In this document: positions 53,822 through 62,465 of the stretch, in pieces
Position numbering within the stretch: position 1 is the stretch's first letter
How the letters are laid out: the number at the start of each line of letters is the position of its first letter
Source: Bradyrhizobium lablabi
GTDB lineage: Bacteria > Pseudomonadota > Alphaproteobacteria > Rhizobiales > Xanthobacteraceae
Assembly (NCBI RefSeq): GCF_018129385.1
Contig: NZ_JAFCLN010000002.1
Location: 651,626-715,625, forward strand
Direction of reading: 5' to 3'
Length of the DNA stretch: 64,000 nucleotides
Position numbers and translations under genes: made by a program
The notes under the pieces: generated by a model
Seen by the model: the letters and a program-made list of their open reading frames with translations, nothing else
Told to the model about the DNA's origin: nothing
Database searches by the model: none

Positions 53822-55273
53822 ATGAGCACGGAAGCCATTCCCGCCGCCATCGGCGACAAGATCCGCTGCGATGCCTGTCCGGTGATGTGCTATATCAAGC
53901 CGGGCGCGGCCGGCGCGTGCGACCGCTATGCCAATCATGACGGCGTGCTGGTGCGCGTCGATCCGCACATCATGCTGGAGCGCACCGTCGAGCACGGCGG
54001 ACGGCTGGTGCCGTTCCAGGCCGGCGGCGAGTGGGACGGCAAGCTCGTCAATCAGCCCGACGTCTTTGTCACCGCGATCGGCGCCGGCACCACCTATCCC
54101 GATTACAAGCCCGCGCCTTTCATCGTCTCGTCGGAGGTCGACGGCGTTGACATGGTCACCGTCGTGACCGAAGGCATTTTCAGCTATTGCGGCGTCAAGG
54201 TGAAGATAGACACCGACCGCTATCTCGGCCCGGAAGCCGCGACCGTGCGCGCGCAAGGAGAAGCGGTCGGCCACGTCACGACCGGCGAATACGGCTCGCA
54301 GATGCTCTCGCTCGGCGGCGTGCATCATCTGACCGGCGGCTCCAAGAAGGAGGGACGCGTCACCTGCGACACTTTGATGGACCTCTCCAACTGCAAGCCG
54401 GTGGAGCTGACGATCGATGGCGGCGCCACCGTGGTGGTGCAGGCCGGCTATCCGCCAATCGTCAACGGCGCGCCCGAAGAGCGCATGCGCGTCGGCTGCG
54501 GCTCGGCCACCATCGGCATGTTCGCCAAGCAGTGGCACGGCAAGGTCGACGAGGTCGTCGTGGTCGACGATCACATCACCGGCGTGCTGAGTGAACACCA
54601 GGCGGGAAAGCTGCTCGATATTCCCGATACCGGGATCAAGATGAAGGGAAGGCGCTCGACGCCCGGCCGCTACTTTCAGGTCGCCGAGCCCGGCACGGGC
54701 TGGGGCGGCACCAATATCTCCGATCCGCTGTCGGTGCTCGGCCCCTTCAACCCGAAGGAAGCGCGGCCGGGCCTCACCATGCTGATGGTGTCGACCACGG
54801 GCGAGCACGCCGCCTATTACGTGCTCGACGAGGCGCTGCGGCCGGTCGAAACCGAGATGCCGGCGGATTTGCGCTTCTCCGTCGAGCGCATCCAGGAAAA
54901 CTGCGAACCGGCGCTATGCACGGTGCTGTTCATGGGCGGCGCGGGCGGATCGCTGCGGGCAGGGGTCACCGACAATCCGGTGCGGCTGACGCGCTCGGTC
55001 AAGGACGCGCTGACACGCGTCACCAGCGGCGGCGCGCCGGTTTATGTCTGGCCGGGCGGCGGCATCACCTTCATGGTCGACGTCACGCAGATGCCGGCCG
55101 GCGCCTTCGGCTATGTGCCGACACCGGCGCTGGTGGCGCCGATCGAGTTCACGCTGAAATTGTCGGACTACGCCGCGCTCGGCGGCCACATGGATTATGT
55201 TCGGCCGCTGTCCTCGCTGAGGGACAATGCGGAAATCCGCCCGATGCCTTACATCCCGGGACGGCGCGCATGA
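53822..55273 (+). CDS. hnr: 6-hydroxynicotinate reductase-like iron-sulfur flavoenzyme
   Basis: 483 aa. The N terminus has a ferredoxin-like cysteine set (CDACPVMCYIKPGAAGAC; Cys16, 19, 23, 33), suited to a [4Fe-4S] cluster. The large remainder contains TGEYGSQMLSLGGVHHLTGG, IGMFAKQW and VWPGGGITFMVDV. I recognise it as the group annotated 6-hydroxynicotinate reductase, which in Eubacterium barkeri reduces 6-hydroxynicotinate to 1,4,5,6-tetrahydro-6-oxonicotinate and holds covalent flavin plus Fe-S clusters. The stop overlaps the UPF0280 start (ATGA). Specificity is supported by the divergent NicAB genes but not proven. Confidence 0.83.
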   Translation: MSTEAIPAAIGDKIRCDACPVMCYIKPGAAGACDRYANHDGVLVRVDPHIMLERTVEHGGRLVPFQAGGEWDGKLVNQPDVFVTAIGAGTTYPDYKPAPFIVSSEVDGVDMVTVVTEGIFSYCGVKVKIDTDRYLGPEAATVRAQGEAVGHVTTGEYGSQMLSLGGVHHLTGGSKKEGRVTCDTLMDLSNCKPVELTIDGGATVVVQAGYPPIVNGAPEERMRVGCGSATIGMFAKQWHGKVDEVVVVDDHITGVLSEHQAGKLLDIPDTGIKMKGRRSTPGRYFQVAEPGTGWGGTNISDPLSVLGPFNPKEARPGLTMLMVSTTGEHAAYYVLDEALRPVETEMPADLRFSVERIQENCEPALCTVLFMGGAGGSLRAGVTDNPVRLTRSVKDALTRVTSGGAPVYVWPGGGITFMVDVTQMPAGAFGYVPTPALVAPIEFTLKLSDYAALGGHMDYVRPLSSLRDNAEIRPMPYIPGRRA

Positions 55274-56166
55274 AACGGCTCCCGCAAATCGCGCTTCTCG
55301 CCGACGGCAAGCGGCTGCATTTGCAGGACGGCCCGATCGACCTGATCGTGGAGGCGAGGGGCAGGGAGGTTCGCGCGGCCTATGAGGCGGCGGCAACGCG
55401 TTTCACCGGCCTGCTCGACGAACTCTGCGAGGAGCTGACCGAACTGCGCAAGGCGGCCGATCCGGCGAGCTGCTCGCTCAAGGGCATCGTCGCATGCCGC
55501 ATGCATGCGGCGGTCGCGCCGTTCGCCGCAGACGAATTCATCACGCCGATGGCGGCGGTGGCCGGCAGCGTCGCCGAGGAAATTCTGGGCGCGATGCTGC
55601 GCGCCGCTTCGCTCGACCGCGCCTATGTCAACAATGGCGGCGACATCGCGCTGCATCTGACCGGCCATGAACAATTTTCCGTCGGCCTGATAGATCGCCC
55701 GGACCGTCGCGGCGTGCTGCGCACCATGATCATCGATGCGGATGACGCGATCCGCGGCGTCGCCACCTCCGGCCGCCACGGCCGCAGCTTTTCGCTCGGC
55801 ATTGCCGATGCAGTCACCGTGCTGGCTCGATCCGCTTCGCAGGCCGATGCTGCCGCCACCATCATTGCCAACGCTGTCGATCTGCCGGGCCATCCCACGA
55901 TCGTCCGTATGCCGGCAAACGAATTGCAGCCCGACAGCGATCTCGGCCCGCGGCTCGTCACGCGCGACGTCGGCCATCTCACGGCGGACGAAATCGAGAC
56001 CGCGTTGGCCGCTGGTGCGCACCGTGCGCGGCAACTATTGGCTGCCGGATTGATCGAAGGCGCGGCATTGCGTCTCCTTGGCGAGACCGTCGTGGTGGGC
56101 GCAAAGGAAACGATGGTGCCGCAGGTCTTTCATGAAAACGCGGTACGAGACTTGCAGCATGCGTGA
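55270..56166 (+). CDS. UPF0280 protein, ApbE superfamily
   Basis: 298 aa. It shows ApbE-superfamily features: YVNNGGDIALHL (residues 119-130), GVATSG (163-168) and SLGIADAVTVLA (175-186). ApbE proteins attach FMN from FAD to target proteins. The gene is translationally coupled to the hnr-like gene (ATGA), whose characterised relative carries a covalent flavin. A role as dedicated flavin transferase for that reductase is therefore a reasonable inference. UPF0280 itself has no established activity that I know of. Confidence 0.87.
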   Translation: MKRLPQIALLADGKRLHLQDGPIDLIVEARGREVRAAYEAAATRFTGLLDELCEELTELRKAADPASCSLKGIVACRMHAAVAPFAADEFITPMAAVAGSVAEEILGAMLRAASLDRAYVNNGGDIALHLTGHEQFSVGLIDRPDRRGVLRTMIIDADDAIRGVATSGRHGRSFSLGIADAVTVLARSASQADAAATIIANAVDLPGHPTIVRMPANELQPDSDLGPRLVTRDVGHLTADEIETALAAGAHRARQLLAAGLIEGAALRLLGETVVVGAKETMVPQVFHENAVRDLQHA

Positions 56167-56185
56167 GCCGGAACGGAACTGAGGC

Positions 56186-56770
56186 ATGAGCGCGGTTATC
56201 AGAAAAATCGTCACGGTGGTCGAGGAAACCCATATCGAGATGGGCAAGACCATCGCGCCGCCGACGCGCCGCGCGGCGGCGATCGCCGTGATCGAAAATC
56301 CCTTTGCCGGAAAATATGTCGAGGACCTTTCGCCGCTGATCGCGATCGGCGAGGAGCTCGGCGATCTCCTCTCCAAGCGTGCCGTCGCCGCGCTCGGCAT
56401 CGACGGCGCTAAGGCGCACAGCTATGGCAAGGCCGCCGCCGTCGGCGAGAACGGCGAGCTTGAACATGCCGCCGCCATCCTGCATCCCAAGATGGGCGCG
56501 CCGGTTCGCAAGGTGCTGAGCAGGGGCGCGGCGCTGATCCCGTCGTCGAAGAAGCGCAGCGGGCCGGGCACCACGCTCGACATTCCGCTTGGCCACAAGG
56601 ACGCTGCCTTCGTGCGCAGTCATTTCGATGGCATGGAAGTGCAGATCAACGACGCGCCGCGTGCCAACGAGATCATGGTCGCGGTCGCCGTCACCGATAG
56701 CGGCCGGCCGCTGCCACGCGTCGGCGGGCTGACGGTGAGCGAAATCAAGGGCGAGGACGGACTTCGGTAA
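56186..56770 (+). CDS. DUF1185 (amino-acid-synthesis family) protein
   Basis: 194 aa of the family Pfam calls AA_synth (DUF1185). Typical stretches are RRAAAIAVIENPFAGKYVED, HSYGKAAAVGENGELEHAAA, and DIPLGHKDAAFVRSHFDGM. Its biochemical role is not established despite the family name. It sits 19 bases after UPF0280 and before the transporter genes. In this pathway the missing step would be ring opening of the reduced lactam, and this protein is one candidate, from position only. Confidence 0.86.
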   Translation: MSAVIRKIVTVVEETHIEMGKTIAPPTRRAAAIAVIENPFAGKYVEDLSPLIAIGEELGDLLSKRAVAALGIDGAKAHSYGKAAAVGENGELEHAAAILHPKMGAPVRKVLSRGAALIPSSKKRSGPGTTLDIPLGHKDAAFVRSHFDGMEVQINDAPRANEIMVAVAVTDSGRPLPRVGGLTVSEIKGEDGLR

Positions 56771-56794
56771 TTTCAACAGGAGTGGAGGCAAGGG

Positions 56795-57994
56795 ATGCGT
56801 AAGTTTATTCTGGCTGCAAGTCTTGCGATCGCAGCCGCAGGTTTTGCAAATTCGGCGCAAGCGCAGGGCGAGATCAAGATCGGCGAGATCAACAGCTATT
56901 CGCTGCTGCCCGCCTTCACCGAACCCTATCGCAAGGGCTGGCAGCTCGCGGTGGAAGAGATCAACGCGGCCGGCGGCATCAATGGCAAGAAGCTGGTCGT
57001 CATCTCCAAGGATGACGGCGGCAAGCCGGCCGACGCGCAGACGGCGGCCAACGAGCTGGTCTCGAGCGAGAACGTCGCGATGCTGACGGGCACGTTCCTC
57101 TCCAACATCGGCCTCGCCGTCAGCGACTTCGCCAACCAGAAGAAGGTCTTCTTCCTTGCGGCGGAGCCTTTGACCGACGCCATCACCTGGTCGAAAGGCA
57201 ACCGCTACACCTTCCGCCTGCGCCCCTCCAATTACATGCAGGCGGCGATGCTGGTGGAAGCAGCCAGCAAGCTGCCGGCCAAGCGCTGGGCGACGGTGGC
57301 GCCGAACTATGAATACGGTCAGTCGGCAGTCTCGGTTTTCAAGAAACTGATGTCGGAGAAGCGCCCGGACATCCAGTGGGTCGACGAGCAGTGGCCGCCG
57401 CAGGGCAAGATCGACGCAGGCCCGGTGGTGCAGGCGCTCGCCGCCGCCAATCCCGAAGCGATCCTCAACGTCACCTTCGGCGCCGACCTCGTCAAGTTTG
57501 TGCGCGAAGGCAACACCCGCGGCCTGTTCAAGGGCCGCGACGTCGTGAGCTTCCTCACCGGCGAGCCGGAATATCTCGATCCGCTCAAGGACGAAACGCC
57601 GGTCGGCTGGATCGTCACCGGCTATCCCTGGTACGACATCAAGACCCCGGACCACGATAAATTCCTGAAGGCCTATCAGGCCAAGTTCAACGACTATCCG
57701 CGGCTCGGCTCGATCGTCGGCTACCAGACCATCAAGGCCGCCGCCGCGATCCTGACCAAGGCGAACTCCACCGATCCGGAAAAGCTGATCGCCGCCACCG
57801 AAGGCCTGTCGATGCCGTCGCCCTTCGGCGAGATCACCTTCCGCAAGATCGACCACCAGTCGACCTTGGGCGCCTATGTCGGCAAGACCGCGCTGAAGGA
57901 CGGCAAGGGCGTGATGGTCGACATCGCCTACAAGAAGGGCTCGGACTTCCTGCCGAGCGACGCCGAAGTCGAAAAGCTGCGCCCGAAGGATTGA
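56795..57994 (+). CDS. Liv-type ABC transporter substrate-binding protein
   Basis: 399 aa. A Sec signal peptide (ILAASLAIAAAGFANSAQA) precedes a periplasmic ligand receptor: IKIGEINSYSLLPAFTEPYR, AVEEINAAGGINGKKL, SKDDGGKPADAQTAANEL, and YGQSAVSVFKKL. The ribosome site is AGGAGTGGAGG. It is the fourth gene of the hnr operon and the first of a complete importer. The likely ligand is nicotinate, 6-hydroxynicotinate or a related pyridine acid, by context alone. Confidence 0.93.
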   Translation: MRKFILAASLAIAAAGFANSAQAQGEIKIGEINSYSLLPAFTEPYRKGWQLAVEEINAAGGINGKKLVVISKDDGGKPADAQTAANELVSSENVAMLTGTFLSNIGLAVSDFANQKKVFFLAAEPLTDAITWSKGNRYTFRLRPSNYMQAAMLVEAASKLPAKRWATVAPNYEYGQSAVSVFKKLMSEKRPDIQWVDEQWPPQGKIDAGPVVQALAAANPEAILNVTFGADLVKFVREGNTRGLFKGRDVVSFLTGEPEYLDPLKDETPVGWIVTGYPWYDIKTPDHDKFLKAYQAKFNDYPRLGSIVGYQTIKAAAAILTKANSTDPEKLIAATEGLSMPSPFGEITFRKIDHQSTLGAYVGKTALKDGKGVMVDIAYKKGSDFLPSDAEVEKLRPKD

Positions 57995-58022
57995 GCCTGG
58001 CTCGCTCCGCGCAGTCAATCCG

Positions 58023-58100
58023 TAGGGTGGGTTAGCCGAAGGCGTAACCCACCATCTACGACAGCAGGAACGGCGGGTTACGCTTCGCTAACCCGCCCTA
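58023..58100. repeat. Intergenic palindromic repeat
   Basis: tagggtgggttagc pairs with gctaacccgcccta (one mismatch) across 50 bases that themselves contain gcgtaaccca and gggttacgc. It lies between the binding-protein and permease genes of one operon and resembles the element at 46121-46244 in style. It may tune downstream expression by forming a strong RNA hairpin. Confidence 0.7.
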
Positions 58101-58110
58101 CAAGCTACAA

Positions 58111-58151
58111 AGCCTCACCCTGAGGAGGCGCGAAGCGCCGTCTCGAAGGGT
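58111..58151. repeat. Second intergenic repeat before the livHM gene
   Basis: gcctcaccctgaggaggcgcgaagcgccgtctcgaagggt contains the hairpin ggcgcgaagcgcc and resembles a short repeat common between rhizobial genes. It ends about 35 bases before the permease start. Confidence 0.5.
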
Positions 58152-58185
58152 AAGTCATGACGCAACACGAGAACAGCAAAGCCGC

Positions 58186-60066
58186 ATGGCCTTCTACGTC
58201 GTCCAGTTCCTGACCGGTCTTGCCAGCGCGGCCTCGCTGTTCCTGATGGCGTCGGGCCTGTCGATCATCTTCGGCGTCACGCGCATCGTCAATTTCGCGC
58301 ACGGCGCGTTCTACATGATCGGCGCCTATGTCGCCTTCACGCTGACCGAACGTTTTTCCGGCGCGCTCGGCTTTTGGGGCGGCATCGTCGCCGCAGCGCT
58401 GGTCGTCGCGCTGCTCGGCGTGCTGGTGGAGATGGTGCTGCTGCGACGCATCTATCATTCGCCCGAATTGTTCCAGTTGCTTGCCACCTTCGGCCTTACG
58501 CTGATGGTGCAGGATCTGGTGGTGCTGATCTGGGGCCCGGACGATCTGGTCGGCCGCCGCGCGCCGGGCTTTAAGGGCGCCGTCGATTTCTTCGGCCAGG
58601 CCATCCCGAGCTACGACCTGTTCTTGATTGTGCTCAGCCCGGTCGTGCTCGGCATCCTCTATCTTCTGTTCCAGCGCACCCGCTGGGGCATCCTGGTGCG
58701 CGCCGCGACGCAGGACCGCGACATGGTCGCCGCGCTTGGCGTCAATCAGAAATGGCTGTTCACCTCCGTCTTCGCCGTCGGCGTCTTCCTCGCCGCGCTC
58801 GGCGGCGCGCTCCAGATCCCGCGCGATGCCGTGCACCACGCCATGGACCTGCGCATCATCGTCGAAGTGTTCGTGGTGGTCGTGATCGGCGGCCTCGGCA
58901 GCATCATCGGCGCGTTCGTCGCGGCGGTATTGGTGTCCGAACTCAACGCCTTCGGCATCCTGATCTTTCCAAAAATCTCCATCATCCTCGTCTTCCTCGT
59001 GATGGCGGTCGTGCTGATCGTGCGGCCTTGGGGCCTGTTCGGAAAGCCGGAGGCGCCCGCGCGCCGCTCGCCGGGGCTGACCGTCAATCCGTGGCGGCCG
59101 CTGACCTCGGGCGAACGCCTTGCCTCGCTTGCCGCGCTCGCAATCGCCGCGCTGCTGCCGTTCTTCGTCGGCAATTACGCGCTCAGCGTCGGCTCGGAGA
59201 TTGCGATCTTCGTGATTTTTGCGGTCAGCCTGCATTTCCTGATGTCGGTCGGCGGGCTCGCCTCCTTCGGCCATGCCGCCTATTTCGGTCTCGGCGCCTA
59301 TGGCGTGGCGTTCCTCGCCAAAATGGCGGGGCTGCCGATGATCGTCTCGCTCTCGCTCGGCCCGTTGCTCGGTTGCCTCGGCGCCGCCGTGTTCGGCTTC
59401 TTCTGCGTCCAGCTCTCCGGCGTCTATTTTGCGATGCTGACGCTCGCCTTTGCCCAGATCGTCTGGTCGATCGCCTTCCAGTGGGTGGCGGTGACCGGCG
59501 GCGACAACGGCATTTTGGGCGTCTGGCCCGACAAATGGGCGGCCAGCCCGTCGAGCTTCTACTGGCTGTCGCTCGGCATCGCCGCGCTCGCGGTCGTCAT
59601 CCTGCGCATCATCGTGTTCTCGCCATTCGGCTACGCGCTGCGCGCCACGCGCGACTCGATGCTGCGCAGCGAAGCCATCGGCATCAACGCCAAGCGCATG
59701 CAATGGACCGCGTTCGTCATCGCGGGCACGGTCGCCGGCGTCGCGGGCGCGCTGTTCGCCTTTCTCAAGGGCAGCGTCTTCCCCGACAACATGGGCATCC
59801 CGCTCTCGGTCGATGCGCTGGTGATGGTGCTGCTCGGCGGCGTCGAGACCGTGTCAGGCGCCGTCATCGGCGCCATCGTGTTCAAGGCCGCCAACATCTG
59901 GCTGGTCAGCCAGACCGACTGGTCAAAACTCGTGTTAGGCGCCTTCATCGTCCTGATCGTGGTCGCGTTCCCGAAAGGAATCGTCGGCACGCTGGAAGCC
60001 CTGATCAGCCGCCGCAAATCCGCATCCGCCAAACCGCTCGTCACCCGCATCGAGACCGCCGAATGA
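58186..60066 (+). CDS. Fused LivH-LivM ABC transporter permease
   Basis: 626 aa. Residues about 1-290 form a LivH-type permease (ASGLSIIFGVTRIVNFAHGA, VLVRAATQDRDMVAALGV, VVVIGGLGSIIGAF). Residues about 310-610 form a LivM-type permease (SLHFLMSVGGLASFGHAAYF, AIGINAKRMQWTAFVIAG). Both units of the membrane channel are therefore one polypeptide, unlike the other Liv system here. Ribosome site at 58186 is weak; a short upstream frame beginning ATG 58158 overlaps the start and could couple translation. The ATPase gene overlaps the stop (ATGA). Confidence 0.94.
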   Translation: MAFYVVQFLTGLASAASLFLMASGLSIIFGVTRIVNFAHGAFYMIGAYVAFTLTERFSGALGFWGGIVAAALVVALLGVLVEMVLLRRIYHSPELFQLLATFGLTLMVQDLVVLIWGPDDLVGRRAPGFKGAVDFFGQAIPSYDLFLIVLSPVVLGILYLLFQRTRWGILVRAATQDRDMVAALGVNQKWLFTSVFAVGVFLAALGGALQIPRDAVHHAMDLRIIVEVFVVVVIGGLGSIIGAFVAAVLVSELNAFGILIFPKISIILVFLVMAVVLIVRPWGLFGKPEAPARRSPGLTVNPWRPLTSGERLASLAALAIAALLPFFVGNYALSVGSEIAIFVIFAVSLHFLMSVGGLASFGHAAYFGLGAYGVAFLAKMAGLPMIVSLSLGPLLGCLGAAVFGFFCVQLSGVYFAMLTLAFAQIVWSIAFQWVAVTGGDNGILGVWPDKWAASPSSFYWLSLGIAALAVVILRIIVFSPFGYALRATRDSMLRSEAIGINAKRMQWTAFVIAGTVAGVAGALFAFLKGSVFPDNMGIPLSVDALVMVLLGGVETVSGAVIGAIVFKAANIWLVSQTDWSKLVLGAFIVLIVVAFPKGIVGTLEALISRRKSASAKPLVTRIETAE

Positions 60067-60854
60067 GCACGCCGGAAACATTGCTGTCGGTCGAGGGGCT
60101 GTCAAAGTCCTATGGCGGGGTGCACGCCGTGCGCAACGTCTCGTTTTCGCTGAAGGCTGGCGAGATCCTGGCGCTGATCGGCCCGAACGGCGCGGGCAAG
60201 AGCACCTGCTTTGACATGCTCAACGGCCAGAACCTGCCGGATAGCGGCCGCATCCATCTGCTCGGCAGGGACACTGTCGGCGAAAAGCCGCGCGCGATCT
60301 GGCGCCTCGGCGTCGGCCGCACGTTTCAGATAACGGCGACATTCCCCACCATGACCGTGCGCGAGAACGTGCAGGTCGCGCTGGTCTCGCACCAAAGGCA
60401 GCTCTTCAATTTCTTCGCCTCCACGCCGAAATTCGCGCGCGACGAGGCCGGGCAGCTGCTCGATCTCGTCGGCATGGGCGGCTACGCCGAGCGCCCCTGC
60501 GGCGAGCTCGCCTATGGCGACCTCAAGCGGCTGGAGCTTGCCGTCGCGCTCGCCAACGAGCCGAAACTCTTGCTGATGGACGAGCCGACTGCCGGCATGG
60601 CGCCGCGCGAACGCATCGACCTGATGCGTCTTACCGCAAGGATCGCGCGCGAAAAATCCATCGGCGTGCTCTTCACCGAACACGACATGGACGTGGTGTT
60701 CGAGCATGCCGACCGCATCCTGGTGCTCAACCGCGGCAGCCTGATCGCGGAAGGTTCGCCGGAACAGGTGCGCGCCAACCCGCAGGTGCGCGCGGTCTAT
60801 CTCGGCGAGGGCCTCGTCTACGACGCCCGCCACCGCGATGGAGCGCACGCATGA
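60063..60854 (+). CDS. livG: LivG-type ABC transporter ATPase
   Basis: 263 aa ATPase energising the adjacent importer. Walker A GPNGAGKST, the LivG-typical GVGRTFQITATFPTMTVREN, signature ELAYGDLKRLELAVAL, Walker B LLLMDEPTAGMAP, and the switch His in FTEHDMDVVF. The signature reads LAYGD rather than LSGGQ, which is common in this subfamily. It overlaps livHM and livF by four bases on each side. Confidence 0.95.
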   Translation: MSTPETLLSVEGLSKSYGGVHAVRNVSFSLKAGEILALIGPNGAGKSTCFDMLNGQNLPDSGRIHLLGRDTVGEKPRAIWRLGVGRTFQITATFPTMTVRENVQVALVSHQRQLFNFFASTPKFARDEAGQLLDLVGMGGYAERPCGELAYGDLKRLELAVALANEPKLLLMDEPTAGMAPRERIDLMRLTARIAREKSIGVLFTEHDMDVVFEHADRILVLNRGSLIAEGSPEQVRANPQVRAVYLGEGLVYDARHRDGAHA

Positions 60855-61555
60855 AGCTCCAGGTGACCGACCTCAACAGCTTTTACGGCCCTGCGCACAT
60901 CCTGTTTGACATCGCGCTCGACGTCGGCGAGGGCGAAGTCGTCGCGCTGCTCGGCCGCAACGGCGCCGGCAAATCCACTACCTTCCGCTCCATCGTCGGC
61001 CTCGTCGAAAACCGTTTTGGCCGCATCCAGTTCGAGGGCAGGGACGTTTCGCGCGAGCCGACGCACGCGATCGTGCGCGGCGGCCTCGGCTACGTCCCCG
61101 AAGAGCGCCGCATCTTCACCGATCTCACGGTCGAGGAGAATCTCGAAGTCGGCCGCCAGCCGAAGCGTGAAGGCGCACCATACTGGACGCGCGAAAAGCT
61201 GTTTTCGCTGTTCCCCAATCTCGGCGAGATGCGGGGGCGCCCGGGCGGACGCATGAGCGGCGGCGAGCAGCAGATGCTGACCATCGCGCGCACGCTGATG
61301 GGCAATCCGTCGCTGGTGTTACTGGACGAGCCCTCGGAAGGCCTGTCGCCAAAGATCGTCGAGCAGATGGTCGACGCCATCCTTGCGATGAAGAAGGAAG
61401 GCGTCAGCATCGTCGTCTCGGAACAGAACCTGCAGTTCGCAAGGCTGATCTCGGACCGCGCCTACATCATCGAGCGCGGCCGGATCTGCTTCGGCGGCAC
61501 CATGGCCGAGCTCGATGCGCGGCCGGATATCCGCGACGCGCATTTGTCGCTGTAG
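60851..61555 (+). CDS. livF: LivF-type ABC transporter ATPase
   Basis: 234 aa. Walker A GRNGAGKST, LivF-typical GLGYVPEERRIFTDLTVEEN, signature MSGGEQQMLTIARTL, Walker B LVLLDEPSEGLSP, and switch-region SEQNLQFA. The switch His is Gln in SEQN, which is usual for LivF. The start overlaps livG. It completes the second importer: binding protein, fused HM, G, F. Confidence 0.95.
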   Translation: MKLQVTDLNSFYGPAHILFDIALDVGEGEVVALLGRNGAGKSTTFRSIVGLVENRFGRIQFEGRDVSREPTHAIVRGGLGYVPEERRIFTDLTVEENLEVGRQPKREGAPYWTREKLFSLFPNLGEMRGRPGGRMSGGEQQMLTIARTLMGNPSLVLLDEPSEGLSPKIVEQMVDAILAMKKEGVSIVVSEQNLQFARLISDRAYIIERGRICFGGTMAELDARPDIRDAHLSL

Positions 61556-61586
61556 GCGGAAAAGGAAGAGGGCGGGGGAAAGCAAG

Positions 61587-62042
61587 ATGGGAAGGAGCGT
61601 CGCAACCAAGCGGAACGCCAAGCCGTCACGGCCGGCCTATATCCTCGACGAGCAGATCGGTTTCATCCTGCGCCAGGTCTGGCAGCGCCATGCCACCATT
61701 TTTGCCCGCGACATCGGCATCAACCTCACGCCGACGCAATGGGCGGCGGTGTCAAAACTCGCCGAGACGGGTGCGTGCTCGCAAAACCAGCTCGGCCGCC
61801 TCACCGCGATGGACGTCGCCACCATCAAGGGTGTGATCGACCGCCTCACGGCGCGCGGCCTGACCGAGACCAGCCCCGATCCCGAAGACGGCCGCCGTTT
61901 GCTGGTGAGCCTCACCCGCGCCGGACAGCAGCTCGCCGAGAAGGCCGCGCCGAATGCGCTGGCGATTTCAAAGGAAACGCTCGCGCCGCTCGATGCGAAG
62001 GAGCGCGAGATGCTGATGGAGCTGCTCGGCAAGCTGCGGTAA
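61587..62042 (+). CDS. MarR-family transcriptional regulator
   Basis: 151 aa winged-helix regulator: LTPTQWAAVSKLAETGACSQ, LGRLTAMDVATIKGVIDRLT (recognition helix), and the wing RGLTETSPDPEDGRRLLVSL. MarR proteins are dimers that usually repress until an aromatic acid binds. It follows livF closely. In Pseudomonas a MarR protein (NicR) responds to 6-hydroxynicotinate, so this gene may control the cluster and could be the protein binding the palindromes near 53600 and 53755. Confidence 0.92.
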   Translation: MGRSVATKRNAKPSRPAYILDEQIGFILRQVWQRHATIFARDIGINLTPTQWAAVSKLAETGACSQNQLGRLTAMDVATIKGVIDRLTARGLTETSPDPEDGRRLLVSLTRAGQQLAEKAAPNALAISKETLAPLDAKEREMLMELLGKLR

Positions 62043-62465
62043 GCGCCGGCCATGCGGCGGAGTCAACGAGGCCCGGAGTGCCTAGGAGTCCGGGCCTCGC
62101 GACCAAACAGCCCCTGAAGCATCCGGTGTGATGAACCGAACGCTATCCCCCTGCTGTCCGCCGGCACCTTATACGCACGATCGGATGCGTAACTAAATCC
62201 GGGTCACTACGGTGTTCCATCTCCGTGTTCGCGCGCCACGGGCGGAGCGCAGGTTCGATCCGCGGCCATTCCAAGTGATGCAACTGCGGCCCTCTCATCA
62301 GAAAATGATGCCGATAGCTCGCCATCAACCTCGCGCTCGCGTGACCATGACAGTCGGTGTTACCGGCGAATCGGATCGTGAAGCGCAACCGGGGGCAAGT
62401 GACTTGCTTGTCGCCGGACGTGCATGCTCAACTTCCGGCATCAGAATCGCGGCGGAAAAAATCCA
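62043..62465. other. Gap between marR and the monooxygenase gene
   Basis: About 420 bases without a convincing gene. At 62068-62100 the inverse arms cgaggcccgg and ccgggcctcg (10 bp, 13-base loop) could form a hairpin ending the hnr-livF-marR operon, though no T run follows. The rest should contain the monooxygenase promoter. Confidence 0.45.

Noticed and set aside
55979..58018. 679-codon minus-strand frame over UPF0280, DUF1185 and the binding protein genes
   Set aside because: Those three genes have motifs, ribosome sites and operon overlaps on the plus strand; the antisense product is Arg/Asp-rich and featureless.
58105..59703. 532-codon minus-strand frame over the LivHM gene
   Set aside because: Antisense to an obvious permease; its product is a charged, low-complexity sequence rich in Asp, Glu and His.
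62143..62388. 81-codon minus-strand frame between marR and the monooxygenase gene
   Set aside because: No ribosome site or domain pattern; Arg/His-rich composition typical of chance frames.
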